From: an uncultured Muribaculaceae bacterium
GTDB lineage: Bacteria > Bacteroidota > Bacteroidia > Bacteroidales > Muribaculaceae
Assembly: GCA_934667475.1 (NCBI GenBank)
Contig: CAKUMB010000007.1
Coordinates: 41,620-105,619, forward strand
DNA length: 64,000 nucleotides
Direction: 5' to 3'
This document shows, one piece after another, positions 50,801-59,959 of this stretch. Position 1 is the first letter of the stretch, and every line of letters begins with the position of its first letter. The notes beneath the pieces were generated by a model. The model saw only the letters and a list, made by a program, of their open reading frames with translations. It was not told the origin of the DNA and ran no database searches. Made by a program: the position numbers and the translations under genes.

Positions 50801-53024
50801 CAATGGTGCCGTAGCATGCGGCGGCTATGCCGCCAGCGTGTTGGTAGCCCGAGGTCACGTTGCCAGCGTTGAAGCAGTCTTTTATGATGCCGCCCTTCTC
50901 GTTGCGGCCCACTATGCCGCCTACATATCCGCTTATGGCCTGCACATTGGCGTAGTTCTTGCAGTTTTCAACCAGACCGTGGTTGTAGCCCACAAATGCG
51001 CCTGCCTGCGAAAACATTTCGATGCGGGCGTCGCTGGCAATATTTAGGTTTTTGAGCACGCCGGTGGCGTCGAGGCGGCCTATGAGGCCGTTGGCTATTT
51101 TGCACACGCCGTCGCCAGCGCCCGTTTTGGGCACGCCTGTGCCGTCGCCGAAGTGGTCGGTGGGCTCTGTTTTCCACTTCACAAAGCCTGTGAGGGCCAG
51201 GTGGTGCAGGGTGTGGCCGTCGCCGTCGATTATGCCTGCAAACCGGGCGTTCACGTCATCGGGGGTGAAGCAGATGCCCTTGAAGTCGGTGGTGTACTGC
51301 ATGTCGATGTCGTTGGTCACCTTGAAGTATGTGCCGGGGAAGTATATCTTCTGGTCGGTGGTGATGCGCGACAGTGCCACCATGTCGTCTTTGCTCTTCA
51401 GCAGGTAGGGGCTGGCTTGGCTGCCCTCGCCCTCAAATGCCACTGGGGCAATCTTCAGGCAATACACACTGGTGTCGCCCGAGTTGGTCACCAGCAGGGT
51501 GTCGGCGCCATAGGTGCCGCTCAGCACCAGGCTGTCGGCTGCAATGGCGCAGTTGTGTCCCTGTGCCTTGGGTGTGCCGCCGTCGAGTAGTTCAAACTTG
51601 GTGGCGCCCAATGCGCGGATGCCTGCATTTCGCGACACATTGTCGAGTTTGTCGACGCCATACAGGGTCAGGGCCGATGCGCTGTAGCTGGCTGCCTCGC
51701 TGGTGTCGATTCCCTTGATGCGCGGATAGCTGCCTGCCGCCAGAGTCCACACGTCGGCAGTGAAGCCCTCGGGGCCAGCGGCGGCGGTCAGGGTCTTGGT
51801 GCTGGCGCTGTAGTTCTTTGAGCCGAGGTCGGCCATTTGGTTGTCGAAGTATATGTTGCTCACCGTCAGCTCTGTTTCACTGTCTACACCGCCAATGGCC
51901 TCGCGCGGCCATCCGCTTGGGTCATACTGGTAGGTGCTGGCATTGATGGTGCCTGCCGTGTAGCAGTTTTGCAGGTTTGACTGGAATGTGGCGCCCGACT
52001 TGTCCTTATACGATGTGACGAATCCCACTATGCCGCCCACATTGGTGGCAGCGGCGCAGTCGACGCGTCCCGTAGAATAGCTGTTGGTGACTGAAGCGCC
52101 ATACAAGGCGCCCACCACGCCGCCCACCAGCGACTTGTCGTAGCTGGCAATCACCGTGGCGCGGCTGAAGCAGCGGTCCACGTTGCAGTTCACGGCGCGG
52201 CCCATCACGCCGCCGCCGGTCATATTGGTGGCTCCGTTGTAGGCTGCGTTCACCGTGCCGGTGAAGTAGCAGTAGCTGGCGTTGGCTTCCGACAGGTTGC
52301 CCACTATGCCGCCAATTGGCAGACTTGCCGCTCCGGCTCCGTTGACGGTGGTGGCTGTGGCGTGGCAGTGCGTGATGTGGCCCGAAGCCAGCTCGCCGGC
52401 AATGCCGCCCACATATCCGCCCAGGCCGGTCACCGTGGTGCGGGTCACCGAGCAATTCTCGGTCACATCCATGGTTCCGCCTATGCCGCCCACTGCAGCG
52501 TCGGCCGAGGCTATGACTGAGTTCACCACATGCACGTTGCTGAGTTTGCCCTTGGCAAAGCCCACCACCGCGCCAGTGAAGTACGACGTGCTGGCCACAG
52601 TGGCATTGCTTAGTGTGAGGTTTTGAATGGCGGCTTTGGCGCCAATGTGGCCAAACAGGCCTGCATAGCCCGCATTGTTCACCTTAAGGTTGGCTATGGT
52701 GTGGCCGTCGCCGTCAAACTGGCCGTTAAACGTCTGGTGGGCATCGTTGCCTATGGGCGTGAATGTCGCGCCCTGCATGTCGATGTCGTTCATCAGTTTA
52801 AAGTAGGTGCCTGTGTAGGCATTCACCTCGCTTGCCGAGGTGGCGCCGCCACTATAGCCGTTGACGCGGGTTGCCAGCAAGGCCAGGTCGGATGCCTGCC
52901 TTATTTGGTATGGGTCGGCTGCTGTGCCGGCTCCTTGCCAACCGCTCGTGTCTTGTGCCGGGGCACTGGTTGCGTGGCCAGCCGCCAGGGCCAGTGCACA
53001 CAACAGGGTAAAGGCTTTATTCAT
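47880..53024 (-). CDS. Large GLUG-repeat surface adhesin-like protein
   Basis: 1714 residues from the ATG at 53024. The frame extends to 53186, but only the inner start gives the signal peptide 'MNKAFTLLCALALAAGHA'. Three large blocks each begin with a G-x-G-(T/S)-x2-x-P-Y motif: 'GAGTAADPYQI' (about residue 30), 'GEGSQASPYLL' (about 531) and 'GNGSKESPYLI' (about 988). Each is followed by many GLUG-type repeats such as 'VGGIVGNLSEANASYCYFTG' and 'NCYNAGQVTG'. The C-terminus ('SERPFSGVNICVTRYTDGTT') looks like a type IX sorting tail. Such beta-helix proteins act in attachment. The gene's last codons lie in the direct repeat DR-R. Confidence 0.9.
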   Translation of the reverse strand: MNKAFTLLCALALAAGHATSAPAQDTSGWQGAGTAADPYQIRQASDLALLATRVNGYSGGATSASEVNAYTGTYFKLMNDIDMQGATFTPIGNDAHQTFNGQFDGDGHTIANLKVNNAGYAGLFGHIGAKAAIQNLTLSNATVASTSYFTGAVVGFAKGKLSNVHVVNSVIASADAAVGGIGGTMDVTENCSVTRTTVTGLGGYVGGIAGELASGHITHCHATATTVNGAGAASLPIGGIVGNLSEANASYCYFTGTVNAAYNGATNMTGGGVMGRAVNCNVDRCFSRATVIASYDKSLVGGVVGALYGASVTNSYSTGRVDCAAATNVGGIVGFVTSYKDKSGATFQSNLQNCYTAGTINASTYQYDPSGWPREAIGGVDSETELTVSNIYFDNQMADLGSKNYSASTKTLTAAAGPEGFTADVWTLAAGSYPRIKGIDTSEAASYSASALTLYGVDKLDNVSRNAGIRALGATKFELLDGGTPKAQGHNCAIAADSLVLSGTYGADTLLVTNSGDTSVYCLKIAPVAFEGEGSQASPYLLKSKDDMVALSRITTDQKIYFPGTYFKVTNDIDMQYTTDFKGICFTPDDVNARFAGIIDGDGHTLHHLALTGFVKWKTEPTDHFGDGTGVPKTGAGDGVCKIANGLIGRLDATGVLKNLNIASDARIEMFSQAGAFVGYNHGLVENCKNYANVQAISGYVGGIVGRNEKGGIIKDCFNAGNVTSGYQHAGGIAAACYGTIENCMNTGIVAVRQLSEFSKRNFKFAGGITSQGGGFIMRNCLNTGTVEAADAIAGGISGTLGNALSSGTGKNDIYNSLSYGTIITGDATQTGGIGGTSGTKGTIQGAYWDSQMAPFKAHGNTDLAGASGVTTGTLISGEALSGFDTSVWDFTSGQYPTLKQFASEPSAIQARQTQLVIGSDENAYAIRSNATLHIPSQATAKLTVGSDYSIQGNTLSVPQNPTKLIKDTLTVSSSDYVKVIPLKTPYELTLAGNGSKESPYLIGNANDWVTLARFMAECEKDFEGQYVRVTADIDFTGVEFVPIGYDKVHYMQGDFDGSGHTVKGISYKPTSSYEGAFTTIGEKATVHDLTLEGTITTNQAYTAGFVGAARGTMVNCVNKIAVTSTRTNAAGFAANAYATARFTHCANEAAVSGSQNYTAGFVSNVAQGAEFVRCTNSGTVTNSGTAGYTGGFAAASEPAKYIEVGNTGAIVTANPQKATNVAGLCSKMQPGTSTARYELKKCFNTADITATGVVGGLFACSASANFSLDMDSCYNTGNIHAVEGLKSGGVAGIAPFYPVNSTYTNCWNTGNVTSDKIAYAGGLFGKNSNSGNASKRTAITNCWNSGNVSAGGGHGAGLAALLPDYATVDHCHNTGDVTGTNRLAGLVVSPTGVNDVISNCYNAGNVTAATSRAGGLQAYGIATMHFENCFNVGNVTSLSQTQGTAEANGCYIGGLAGTSGAIFTNCYNAGQVTGATQVGGLSGGTSANKTSFVNCYNAGQVTAPDSLCGGIVGIDPSSTRDWNSGNAVTNTFFATDFGPCKYVVGEGKSMLELCSAEMGDDYATIGNYMLPVLSEFKDSTVAQLFAAAVTVKPSDTYSSVSGDVHVGTEGGVKWTATPEGVATISGNNVLFKTPYSGELTLQATLGRWSRTVKLQCVNAITTGIEQPTAAKQVEGVRYYNACGQASERPFSGVNICVTRYTDGTTSVTKKICK

Positions 53025-53291
53025 ATAGTATAAACTATTGGTTCTGCGGCACTTGTGGTCTATGTTCTCTGTTTGGCAGTGGGGCGCACTTGTGGCCCCG
53101 TTGTGCCTTCCCTCCCGGCGTGTGGCACAGCGGGCCGAGTGCCGCAAATAAAGGCCAGCTTCTGCCACCGCCAAGGGCGGTGGCAAAATAAAGATAAATT
53201 ATTGAAAAACGCTAAGGTTTGGACGTTTTTTCTCGTCTGTCAGTAGAAACTATTAATTTGTGTGGCTTCCAGCAGCCTTAACCACTGCAGC

Positions 53292-53951
53292 CTACATGTC
53301 TTCGTGGCGCTTGATTAGCGTCACGTTGTATTGCTCGGTGTGGCTGAGCATCGAGGTCACGTCGCTGTAGGCGGGCGTGTACCAGCTGTATTGCGAAAAC
53401 ACCTGCTGCATGTCGGCCGACTGGAATATGTAGCCGTGGCGGGCAAACACTTCGTTGCGCAGCAGTTTCAGTTGCCATTGCGACAGGCCGTTGAGGTCGC
53501 TCTCGGTGAGCTCGCGCTGCATCACGGCCTCGTCGAGTTCGGGGCTCACCACCGCCTCGTCGCTGTAGCGTGGGGCGGGGTCGGCTGTGGCGTCGGCGGC
53601 AGTTGGTGTTGTGACAATGGTGTCGGTGGCAATGGCTGCGTCATTTTGCCGCGCGGCATAGTGGTAGCCGGCAAACGCAGCCGCAGCCAGCAGCAATATC
53701 ACGGCTATGGCGATAATTGCCGCCACCGCTGCGTGGCTGCCGCTTTTGCGTGGCTGCTGTGGCGGTATGGGCGGCGGCACAGGCGGTGTGGCCGGCAAGG
53801 CCGGTGTGAGCGGCGGCGGGGTGGGGGAGCCGGTTGGCTGGCCGCCTGCATTGTAGGCAAACTCGTGCCCGCAGTGTGGGCAGCGGAGCTGTGTGGAGTC
53901 TGTCGGCACTTCGAGTGCGGCCCCGCAGTTGGGGCAGAATATCTTGTTCAT
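53292..53951 (-). CDS. Zinc-ribbon, single-span, YARHG-domain protein
   Basis: 219 residues. A zinc ribbon at the N-terminus ('IFCPNCGAALE', 'LRCPHCGHEF') is followed by a proline-rich linker, one membrane segment (about residues 75-95, 'AVAAIIAIAVILLLAAAAF') and a C-terminal YARHG domain. That domain contains 'LKLLRNEVFARHGYIFQ' and 'YSWYTPAYSDV', a small extracytoplasmic fold linked to peptidoglycan or surface functions. The gene begins 1 nt after the L,D-transpeptidase gene ends, so they are cotranscribed and may act together on the envelope. Confidence 0.85.
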   Translation of the reverse strand: MNKIFCPNCGAALEVPTDSTQLRCPHCGHEFAYNAGGQPTGSPTPPPLTPALPATPPVPPPIPPQQPRKSGSHAAVAAIIAIAVILLLAAAAFAGYHYAARQNDAAIATDTIVTTPTAADATADPAPRYSDEAVVSPELDEAVMQRELTESDLNGLSQWQLKLLRNEVFARHGYIFQSADMQQVFSQYSWYTPAYSDVTSMLSHTEQYNVTLIKRHEDM

Positions 53952-53952
53952 G

Positions 53953-54711
53953 TCAGTGTGGCGATTTTATGGGTTTCTCATCGGCAGCGTTGGCGGCAGT
54001 TGGGGGCTCTATTTTGTGCCCGATGTCGGCGCCGTTTTTCAGACGGGTCTCAAATGGCAGCTGCCCTTGCGTCTCGGTCTTGATAATCACCGTCATTCCG
54101 GGCCGCGCATAGTTGGCCACTAAGTGCAGCAGGTCGGTGTCGCGCAGGCGAATGCAGCCCTCGCTGTCGCGCCCCGGCATCTTGTCTTCGTTGTTGGTGC
54201 TGCCATGAATGCCTATGCCGCTGAATGGCGTTTCGAGGCGCATAAACCAGTGGCCGTAGCTCAGAATCGAGCCGCGCCCGTCGCCAAAGTCGTGGTGCCA
54301 GTCGCTGGCGTCTTGTATCTGCTTTATCTTGAATGGCTTGCCGGGCTCCGACTCGGGCGTGCGCATGTCGCCGCTACCATGCTTCTGTCCCAGCGTGCGG
54401 CTCAGGCACACAGGGTAGCGCGCCACCAGCACGGTGTCGCCGCTGTTATTCTGGCGGGCGTACACCTTGAGGCGCAGTTCCTTTTTCGAAATCACTATGA
54501 ATTCCGAACTGGTGTCGATGTCGTTGTCGCTGCAATACGCGCGTGCCGTGTCGGGACGGTATGTGCCCGAACCTGTGGCGGCCGCTGTGCAGTCGGCTGC
54601 CATTGCGGGGTTAACGCCCGATGGCTTTTCGGCGCTGCTGCTGCCGTTATTGCCGCATGCTGTCAGCAGTGTCACTGTGGCGGCAACTATGGAATGCTTC
54701 AGAGTGTTCAT
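53953..54711 (-). CDS. L,D-transpeptidase (YkuD-type) lipoprotein
   Basis: 252 residues. A lipoprotein signal with Cys near residue 19 ('AATVTLLTACGN') precedes a YkuD catalytic domain in which 'IGIHGSTNN' supplies the His and 'SEGCIRLRDTDLLHLV' the nucleophilic Cys. Such enzymes form 3-3 peptidoglycan crosslinks or attach proteins to peptidoglycan in the periplasm. It overlaps its paralogue upstream by 4 nt, and the two share most motifs, which points to tandem duplication with one copy lipid-anchored. Confidence 0.9.
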   Translation of the reverse strand: MNTLKHSIVAATVTLLTACGNNGSSSAEKPSGVNPAMAADCTAAATGSGTYRPDTARAYCSDNDIDTSSEFIVISKKELRLKVYARQNNSGDTVLVARYPVCLSRTLGQKHGSGDMRTPESEPGKPFKIKQIQDASDWHHDFGDGRGSILSYGHWFMRLETPFSGIGIHGSTNNEDKMPGRDSEGCIRLRDTDLLHLVANYARPGMTVIIKTETQGQLPFETRLKNGADIGHKIEPPTAANAADEKPIKSPH

Positions 54712-55322
54712 TTTGTGGCTTGATTGCTATGTGTTGCTTTGGCCTCGGCTTTTACCTCCCATGGCAGCAGCCCTTGGCCTTCTGACTTGATTATCACAGG
54801 CATGCCCACCCAGGCATAGGTCTGCTTTAGCTTTATGATGTCGGTGTCGCGCAGGCGAATGCAGCCCTCGCTGGCACGGCCCGGCACTGTGCCCTCGTTG
54901 TTGGTGCTGCCGTGAATGCCTATGCCCGAGTGGCCGGGTGTGAGCAGGCGCAGAAACCAGTGCCCGTAGGCCAGAATCGAGCCGCGCCCGTCGCCAAAGT
55001 CGTGCTTCCACGCCTTGGAGTTCTCAATCGACACTATTTTAAACGGCCGTCCCTGCGGCGACTCGGGCGTGCGCATGTCGCCGCACCGCTGCTTCTGCCC
55101 CTTGTTTTTGCTCAGGCAGGCGGGATAGGTGGCCAGCAGTGTGGTGTCACCATTTTCGGCGCCATACACCTTAAGGTTGAGGTCGCGCTTCGAAATCACT
55201 ATAAGTGTGTTGCGTTTTGCTGCGTTTGCTGCCTTGGGCTGCGCGGCTTGTGCGGCAGCTGGCGTGAGGCCCATGGCTGCCGCCAGGGCCAGTGCCCTTA
55301 TTGTTTTGATTACTGTTGTCAT
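54708..55322 (-). CDS. L,D-transpeptidase (YkuD-type), secreted paralogue
   Basis: 204 residues with a cleavable signal peptide ('LALAAAMGLTPAAAQAA') instead of a lipobox. The catalytic His is in 'GIGIHGSTNNEG' and the Cys in 'SEGCIRLRDTDIIKL'. 'FGDGRGSILAYGHWFLRL' is shared nearly word for word with the downstream copy. It should act in the periplasm on peptidoglycan stem peptides. It is the second gene of the four-gene cassette, 39 nt after the zinc-ribbon/SH3 gene. Confidence 0.9.
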   Translation of the reverse strand: MTTVIKTIRALALAAAMGLTPAAAQAAQPKAANAAKRNTLIVISKRDLNLKVYGAENGDTTLLATYPACLSKNKGQKQRCGDMRTPESPQGRPFKIVSIENSKAWKHDFGDGRGSILAYGHWFLRLLTPGHSGIGIHGSTNNEGTVPGRASEGCIRLRDTDIIKLKQTYAWVGMPVIIKSEGQGLLPWEVKAEAKATHSNQATK

Positions 55323-55361
55323 GTGGTTATATATATTAATGTGTGCCCCGGTGGCAGTGCG

Positions 55362-55964
55362 CTACCGGGCATATGAGAATTGCTTGGATATGTACACGTT
55401 GTAGCCGCGGTAGTTCACCATATAGAAGTCACCCTCCTCGCCCACATAGGTCAGCACCTGGCCATGGCGCGGGTGCACGTTGGTGCCGTCGGTGTAGGTG
55501 AGCGTGGCCGCCGTCAGCGACGGTGCCAGCCGCAGTCTCACGTTCTGTCCCGTCACCACCACTTGTGTGGGATTGGCGGGTGTGGCATAGTGGTTGCGCA
55601 CCTCGTGCACCACTTCCTGCTTCATCACCACAGTGTCGTGCTTCACCACGGTGTCGGGCGTGGCGGTTTGGGTCACTATGGGCTCGTCGGCTTTGCTGCC
55701 GCCGCGGTTCACCCACATCACGGTGATGCCGGCAATCAGGGCAATCGCCACAAGGCCCGCCATCACAATCATCACGTTTTTGGCCGACGGCGACGACGCA
55801 GGCCTTGGCGCTGGCTGTTGCACAGGTTGCTGTGGCATGGGCGTTGGCAACGGTGGCGTTGGTGGGGTGGGAGGCGGCGTTTGCCCGCCGGCCACGGGCT
55901 TTCCGCAGTGTGGGCAGAAGGCCACTGCGTCGTTAATCTCTCGGTTGCACGATTTGCATTTCAT
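55362..55964 (-). CDS. Zinc-ribbon, single-span, SH3-like domain protein
   Basis: 200 residues from the ATG at 55964, chosen because the zinc ribbon 'MKCKSCNREI' starts there; the frame continues upstream to 56033 without meaning. A second CxxC ('FCPHCGKP') completes the ribbon. A Pro-rich linker and one membrane span (about residues 67-87) follow. The C-terminal bacterial SH3-like domain ('QNVRLRLAPSLTAATLTYTD', 'VLTYVGEEGDFYMVNYRGYN') may bind peptidoglycan. Same architecture as the YARHG protein three genes on, with a different outer domain. Confidence 0.82.
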   Translation of the reverse strand: MKCKSCNREINDAVAFCPHCGKPVAGGQTPPPTPPTPPLPTPMPQQPVQQPAPRPASSPSAKNVMIVMAGLVAIALIAGITVMWVNRGGSKADEPIVTQTATPDTVVKHDTVVMKQEVVHEVRNHYATPANPTQVVVTGQNVRLRLAPSLTAATLTYTDGTNVHPRHGQVLTYVGEEGDFYMVNYRGYNVYISKQFSYAR

Positions 55965-56593
55965 AAGCGTGTAGTCTGTTTTTTGTATGAGTCTGTGTGG
56001 CTTTGCTGCCGCACCGCCACTGTCGAATAGCAAAAATATCTAAATTGGCCAATGTGTGCAAGTTTGCGTCTCAAATTTATCACTTTGGTTGGTTCGGCCA
56101 TCAATAGCGTGGGCGTGGGGGCGGTGTTGTGGTTGTTAAATTACTGTGAAATTTATTAAATAGTTACACTTGCCGGAGTGCTTCGTACTGAAGCGTTGCC
56201 CTTCGGTCGGTGTCGCGCTTTGCAGCCGTCGGTCAGCCTTTGATGTCTGTCGCTGCTGTATATGACGGTTTGACATGCTTTTGAGAATAAAGACATGCTA
56301 TGTGAAGCATGGTGCGAACGAAATGATTAAATGTGTTGTTAAACCCAATTTGCTTCGCTCTGAAACCAGATTGCTTTCGTAACTAAAACTATTGAAATTG
56401 CGAACGCAATCAAAGCGTAACAAGGTGGAAAAAAACTGCGAAATTATTTGTCCGTTACACCGAGAGTGACTAAATTTGTTTATCACTTATTAACAGTGAC
56501 CAAGTGTCAAATTCAAAAATTCCATTGACTTCCACCCTGACAAGGAAAAAGAAGCAATACTTATTAAATATAAACCAACTTAACAGTACATTT
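55965..56593. promoter_or_regulatory. Intergenic region between the envelope cassette and the second SusC gene
   Basis: A minus-strand promoter for the zinc-ribbon/SH3 gene is visible: TTGC (56058-56061), 19 bases, TATTTTTG (56031-56038). The remaining ~500 bases upstream of the SusC-like gene hold no ORF I believe. There are a short direct repeat GACATGCT (near 56272 and 56293) and several small inverted motifs. This is an unusually long leader region for a susC gene, but no known riboswitch is recognised. Confidence 0.45.
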
Positions 56594-59500
56594 ATGGATT
56601 TTAAACGAGTCTTAAGGACGGTTTGGTTACTCATTTTGCTTGTGGTCTCGACAGCAGTGTCGGCACAAACAAAGGTGACTGGCACTGTCTATGAGTCGGA
56701 TGGCAAGACCCCAATGGTGGGTGCGACCATCATGCAGAAGGGCACCACCAATGGCACCAGCACCGACATTGATGGCAAATTCTCTCTGAAAGTAACAGGC
56801 AAAAACCCTGTGCTCGTGTTCCAGTCGGTGGGCTACGCCAAACAGGAGGTAGCCGCCAAAGGCAACACCGTGACAATCACAATGAAAGAGTCGGGCGTGC
56901 TGCTCAACGATGTGGTGGTGACCGCCCTCGGTATCACCCGCGAGCAGAAGTCGCTGGGCTACGCAGTGTCGAAGGTCGACAACAGCGAGCTCACCAAGAC
57001 CTCATCGGGCAACTGGCTCAACTCCCTCAGCGGCAAGGTGGCCGGTCTGAGCATTAGCGGCGCAGGCACAGGTCCCACTGGTTCACTCCGCGTGGTGCTG
57101 CGTGGCGAGCAGTCGCTCAACTACGGCAGCAACGAGGCCCTGTTTGTGGTAGATGGTGTGCCCATCTCCAACGGCTCGGTGGCTTCTGGTAGCGGCAGCG
57201 CCTATAGCAACGACGCCGCCTCGGCCGACTTCGGTAACGGCGCAGCCGACATCAACCCCGAAGACGTGGAGAGCGTGAGCGTGCTCAAAGGCCCGTCGGC
57301 AACCGCACTCTACGGTTCGCGCGCAGCCAATGGCGCCATCATCATCACCACCAAAAACGGCCGCAAGCAGAAAGGCGTGGGCGTCACCGTTAACTCATCG
57401 GTGGTGTTTGAGAAGGCTAGCTACTTCCCCGACTTCCAGACCGAATATGGCAACGGCGGCGACCTGGGCTACAACGACTTCAGCCTGTGGAACATTTCGG
57501 CCGAAGACGCCCCCGACGGCATAGCGCAGAGCCGCAACTACTCGCGCACCGGCTTCGGCGCCAAATACGACCCCAACCAGTATCGCTACCTCTATTCAAG
57601 CAAGAACTGGGAAACCGGCGAATTCACCAAAGTGCCTTGGGTTTACCAAGACGACTGGTACACCGGCATCTTCGAGACCGGTACCACATTCAACAACACC
57701 GTCACCATCGACGGCGGCAACGGCAAGGGTGGCAACGCCCGCCTGAGTGTTACCGACACCCACAACGACTGGATTCTGCCCAACACTGGCTACCAGAAGC
57801 AGAATGTGTCGTTCTCGGGTACAACAGAGCTCAACAAGTGGATCAAGGTTTCGGCCAAGGTCAACTATAACCACCGCAAGAGCGACAACATGCCTGTGAG
57901 CGGCTACGGCAGCTACAACCCGCTGTACCTACTCACATGGGGCTTCTCTTGCAACCCCATCAGCGTATATAAAGATGAGTACTTCCAGGGCCGCTACACC
58001 GACGAGAACATCAACGGCGGCGGCAACAATGGCCACAGCCTTGTGAACCCCGGCACCCCCTACAATCCCTACCGCAACCTCTATGAGGCCACCAATGCCT
58101 CGACCAAGGACCGCGTGTATGGCAACGTGACTGCCACCATCAAGTTCCCCGTCAAGGGCCTTACCCTCGACCTCCGTTCGGGTCTCGACATGAGCGACGA
58201 GTTCCGCCGCATCAAGCGCCCTGTGAACACCCCCAGCTACCTCAAGGGTTACTACCGCGAGCAGACCATTCGCTACAACGAGTTCAACACCGACTTCCTG
58301 CTGCGCTATGTGAACAACGACTGGGTGGACAAGCGACTCGGATTCAACGTGGCATTCGGTGGCAACACCATGACCCAGAAAACCTTCCGCCACTACATCA
58401 CTCTTAACGAGCTGGGCGTGGAAGGCGTCTACAATGTCAACAATGCTCCCGTCGACGTGCCGGCAATCCCCTACGACTACCGCAGCAAGAAGATTGTGAA
58501 CAGCTTCTACGGCTTCGCTTCGGCAAGCTGGGACAACACCTACTTCATCGACATCACCGGCCGCAACGACTGGTCGAGTGCGCTCACCCGCGGCAACTGG
58601 TCGTTCTTCTACCCCAGCGTCAGCGCCAGCGTGCTGCTCGACAAGGTGTTTGGCCTCAAGGAGAAGGCCCGCTGGATCGACATGCTCAAGGTGCGTCTGT
58701 CGTGGGCCAATGTGGGTAACGACACCAACCCCTACACCACCGAGGACTACTACAAGACCGAAAGCGACTACTCTGGCGGCTACTCGATGCCTTCGTCAAT
58801 AGCCAACCGCTGGATTAAGCCTGAAAACGTGGAAAGCTGGGAAGCCGGTCTGGAGGCAATCTTCCTGAAAAACCGCTTCTCGCTCGACCTCGCATTTTAC
58901 AACTCAAGCACCACCGACCAGATTATTTCGGCCAAGACCGACCCCATTATCGGTGCAAGCTCAATGCGCGTCAACGCCGGCGAAATCCGCAACCGCGGTA
59001 TCGAAATCTCGGCTCACATCGTGCCCGTGCGCACTCACGGATTCGAGTGGTCGATGGACGTGAACTGGTCGCGCAACTGGAATAAGCTCGTCAGCTACCT
59101 CGACGGCTGGGATCCCGAAACTCCGCTCCAGCTCGCCAACAACGGCACCACCATTGGCAACCGTGTGTACATCTACTCATTCGTGGGCGAGGAAATGAAC
59201 TGGATCTACGGTAAGGGCTATCAGCGCGCCCCCGAAGGCTCGTTCTACACCGACGAGAACGGCAACAAGGTTGACTGCTCGGGCCAAATCCTCGTAAACG
59301 CCAAAAACGGCTATCCTCTGCTCGACCAGCAGGCCAACCGCCGCATTGGCAAGGTTAACCCCACTTGGCGCGGAGGCATGACTCACCGCTTCAGCTACAA
59401 GGGCTTCACCCTGAGCGCTTCGTTCACCGCTCAGATGGGCGGCCACTGCTACTCGGTGACCAACTTCGCACTGGGCTACCTGGGCAAGATCAAAGCCACT

Positions 59501-59914
59501 CTGCCCGGCCGCTACGACGGCCTCGTGGTGAGCGGTGTGAACGCTGTGAAGAATGCCGACGGCACCACCAGCTACACCAAAAACACTACCGTCACCGAAA
59601 ACATCCAGACCTACTACGGCTCTTACAAGTATATCCGCGACAACGTGGAGGAGAACACTTTCAAGACCGACTTCCTCAAGCTCAAAGAGCTGCGTCTCGA
59701 CTACGCACTGCCCAAAAACGTGCTTGCCAAGACCCGCGTGCTGCAAAGCGCATCGCTCGGCGTGTATGCTACCAACGTGTTCTGCATCACCAGCTGGCCG
59801 CAGTATGACCCTGAGGCCGGTATGCTCAACGGCGCCAGCATCACTGGCGGCATCGAGGCCATGTCGTTCCCGATGACCCGCACCTATGGCGTGAACATCA
59901 AGCTCGGCTTCTGA
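56594..59914 (+). CDS. SusC-like TonB-dependent outer-membrane transporter (second pair)
   Basis: 1106 residues from the ATG at 56594, which gives the signal peptide 'LLILLVVSTAVSAQ'; the frame is open from 56504 but the extra 30 residues are not signal-like. A carboxypeptidase-regulatory-like domain ('VYESDGKTPMVGATIMQKGT') is followed by the plug ('VVLRGEQSLNYGSNEALFVV', 'ISVLKGPSA'-type 'VSVLKGPSATALYGSRAANG') and a barrel ending 'YGVNIKLGF'. GC-rich, typical of the backbone. It should import an oligosaccharide or other bulky nutrient with the SusD-like partner downstream. Confidence 0.97.
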   Translation: MDFKRVLRTVWLLILLVVSTAVSAQTKVTGTVYESDGKTPMVGATIMQKGTTNGTSTDIDGKFSLKVTGKNPVLVFQSVGYAKQEVAAKGNTVTITMKESGVLLNDVVVTALGITREQKSLGYAVSKVDNSELTKTSSGNWLNSLSGKVAGLSISGAGTGPTGSLRVVLRGEQSLNYGSNEALFVVDGVPISNGSVASGSGSAYSNDAASADFGNGAADINPEDVESVSVLKGPSATALYGSRAANGAIIITTKNGRKQKGVGVTVNSSVVFEKASYFPDFQTEYGNGGDLGYNDFSLWNISAEDAPDGIAQSRNYSRTGFGAKYDPNQYRYLYSSKNWETGEFTKVPWVYQDDWYTGIFETGTTFNNTVTIDGGNGKGGNARLSVTDTHNDWILPNTGYQKQNVSFSGTTELNKWIKVSAKVNYNHRKSDNMPVSGYGSYNPLYLLTWGFSCNPISVYKDEYFQGRYTDENINGGGNNGHSLVNPGTPYNPYRNLYEATNASTKDRVYGNVTATIKFPVKGLTLDLRSGLDMSDEFRRIKRPVNTPSYLKGYYREQTIRYNEFNTDFLLRYVNNDWVDKRLGFNVAFGGNTMTQKTFRHYITLNELGVEGVYNVNNAPVDVPAIPYDYRSKKIVNSFYGFASASWDNTYFIDITGRNDWSSALTRGNWSFFYPSVSASVLLDKVFGLKEKARWIDMLKVRLSWANVGNDTNPYTTEDYYKTESDYSGGYSMPSSIANRWIKPENVESWEAGLEAIFLKNRFSLDLAFYNSSTTDQIISAKTDPIIGASSMRVNAGEIRNRGIEISAHIVPVRTHGFEWSMDVNWSRNWNKLVSYLDGWDPETPLQLANNGTTIGNRVYIYSFVGEEMNWIYGKGYQRAPEGSFYTDENGNKVDCSGQILVNAKNGYPLLDQQANRRIGKVNPTWRGGMTHRFSYKGFTLSASFTAQMGGHCYSVTNFALGYLGKIKATLPGRYDGLVVSGVNAVKNADGTTSYTKNTTVTENIQTYYGSYKYIRDNVEENTFKTDFLKLKELRLDYALPKNVLAKTRVLQSASLGVYATNVFCITSWPQYDPEAGMLNGASITGGIEAMSFPMTRTYGVNIKLGF

Positions 59915-59959
59915 TGCGCAAAACGATTTATTTGAAAAACTAATTAAGTAGAGTAAACA

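Noticed and set aside
49521..51047. 508-codon plus-strand frame opposite the adhesin gene
   Set aside because: Antisense of the GLUG repeats; its apparent repetitiveness reflects the repeats on the other strand.
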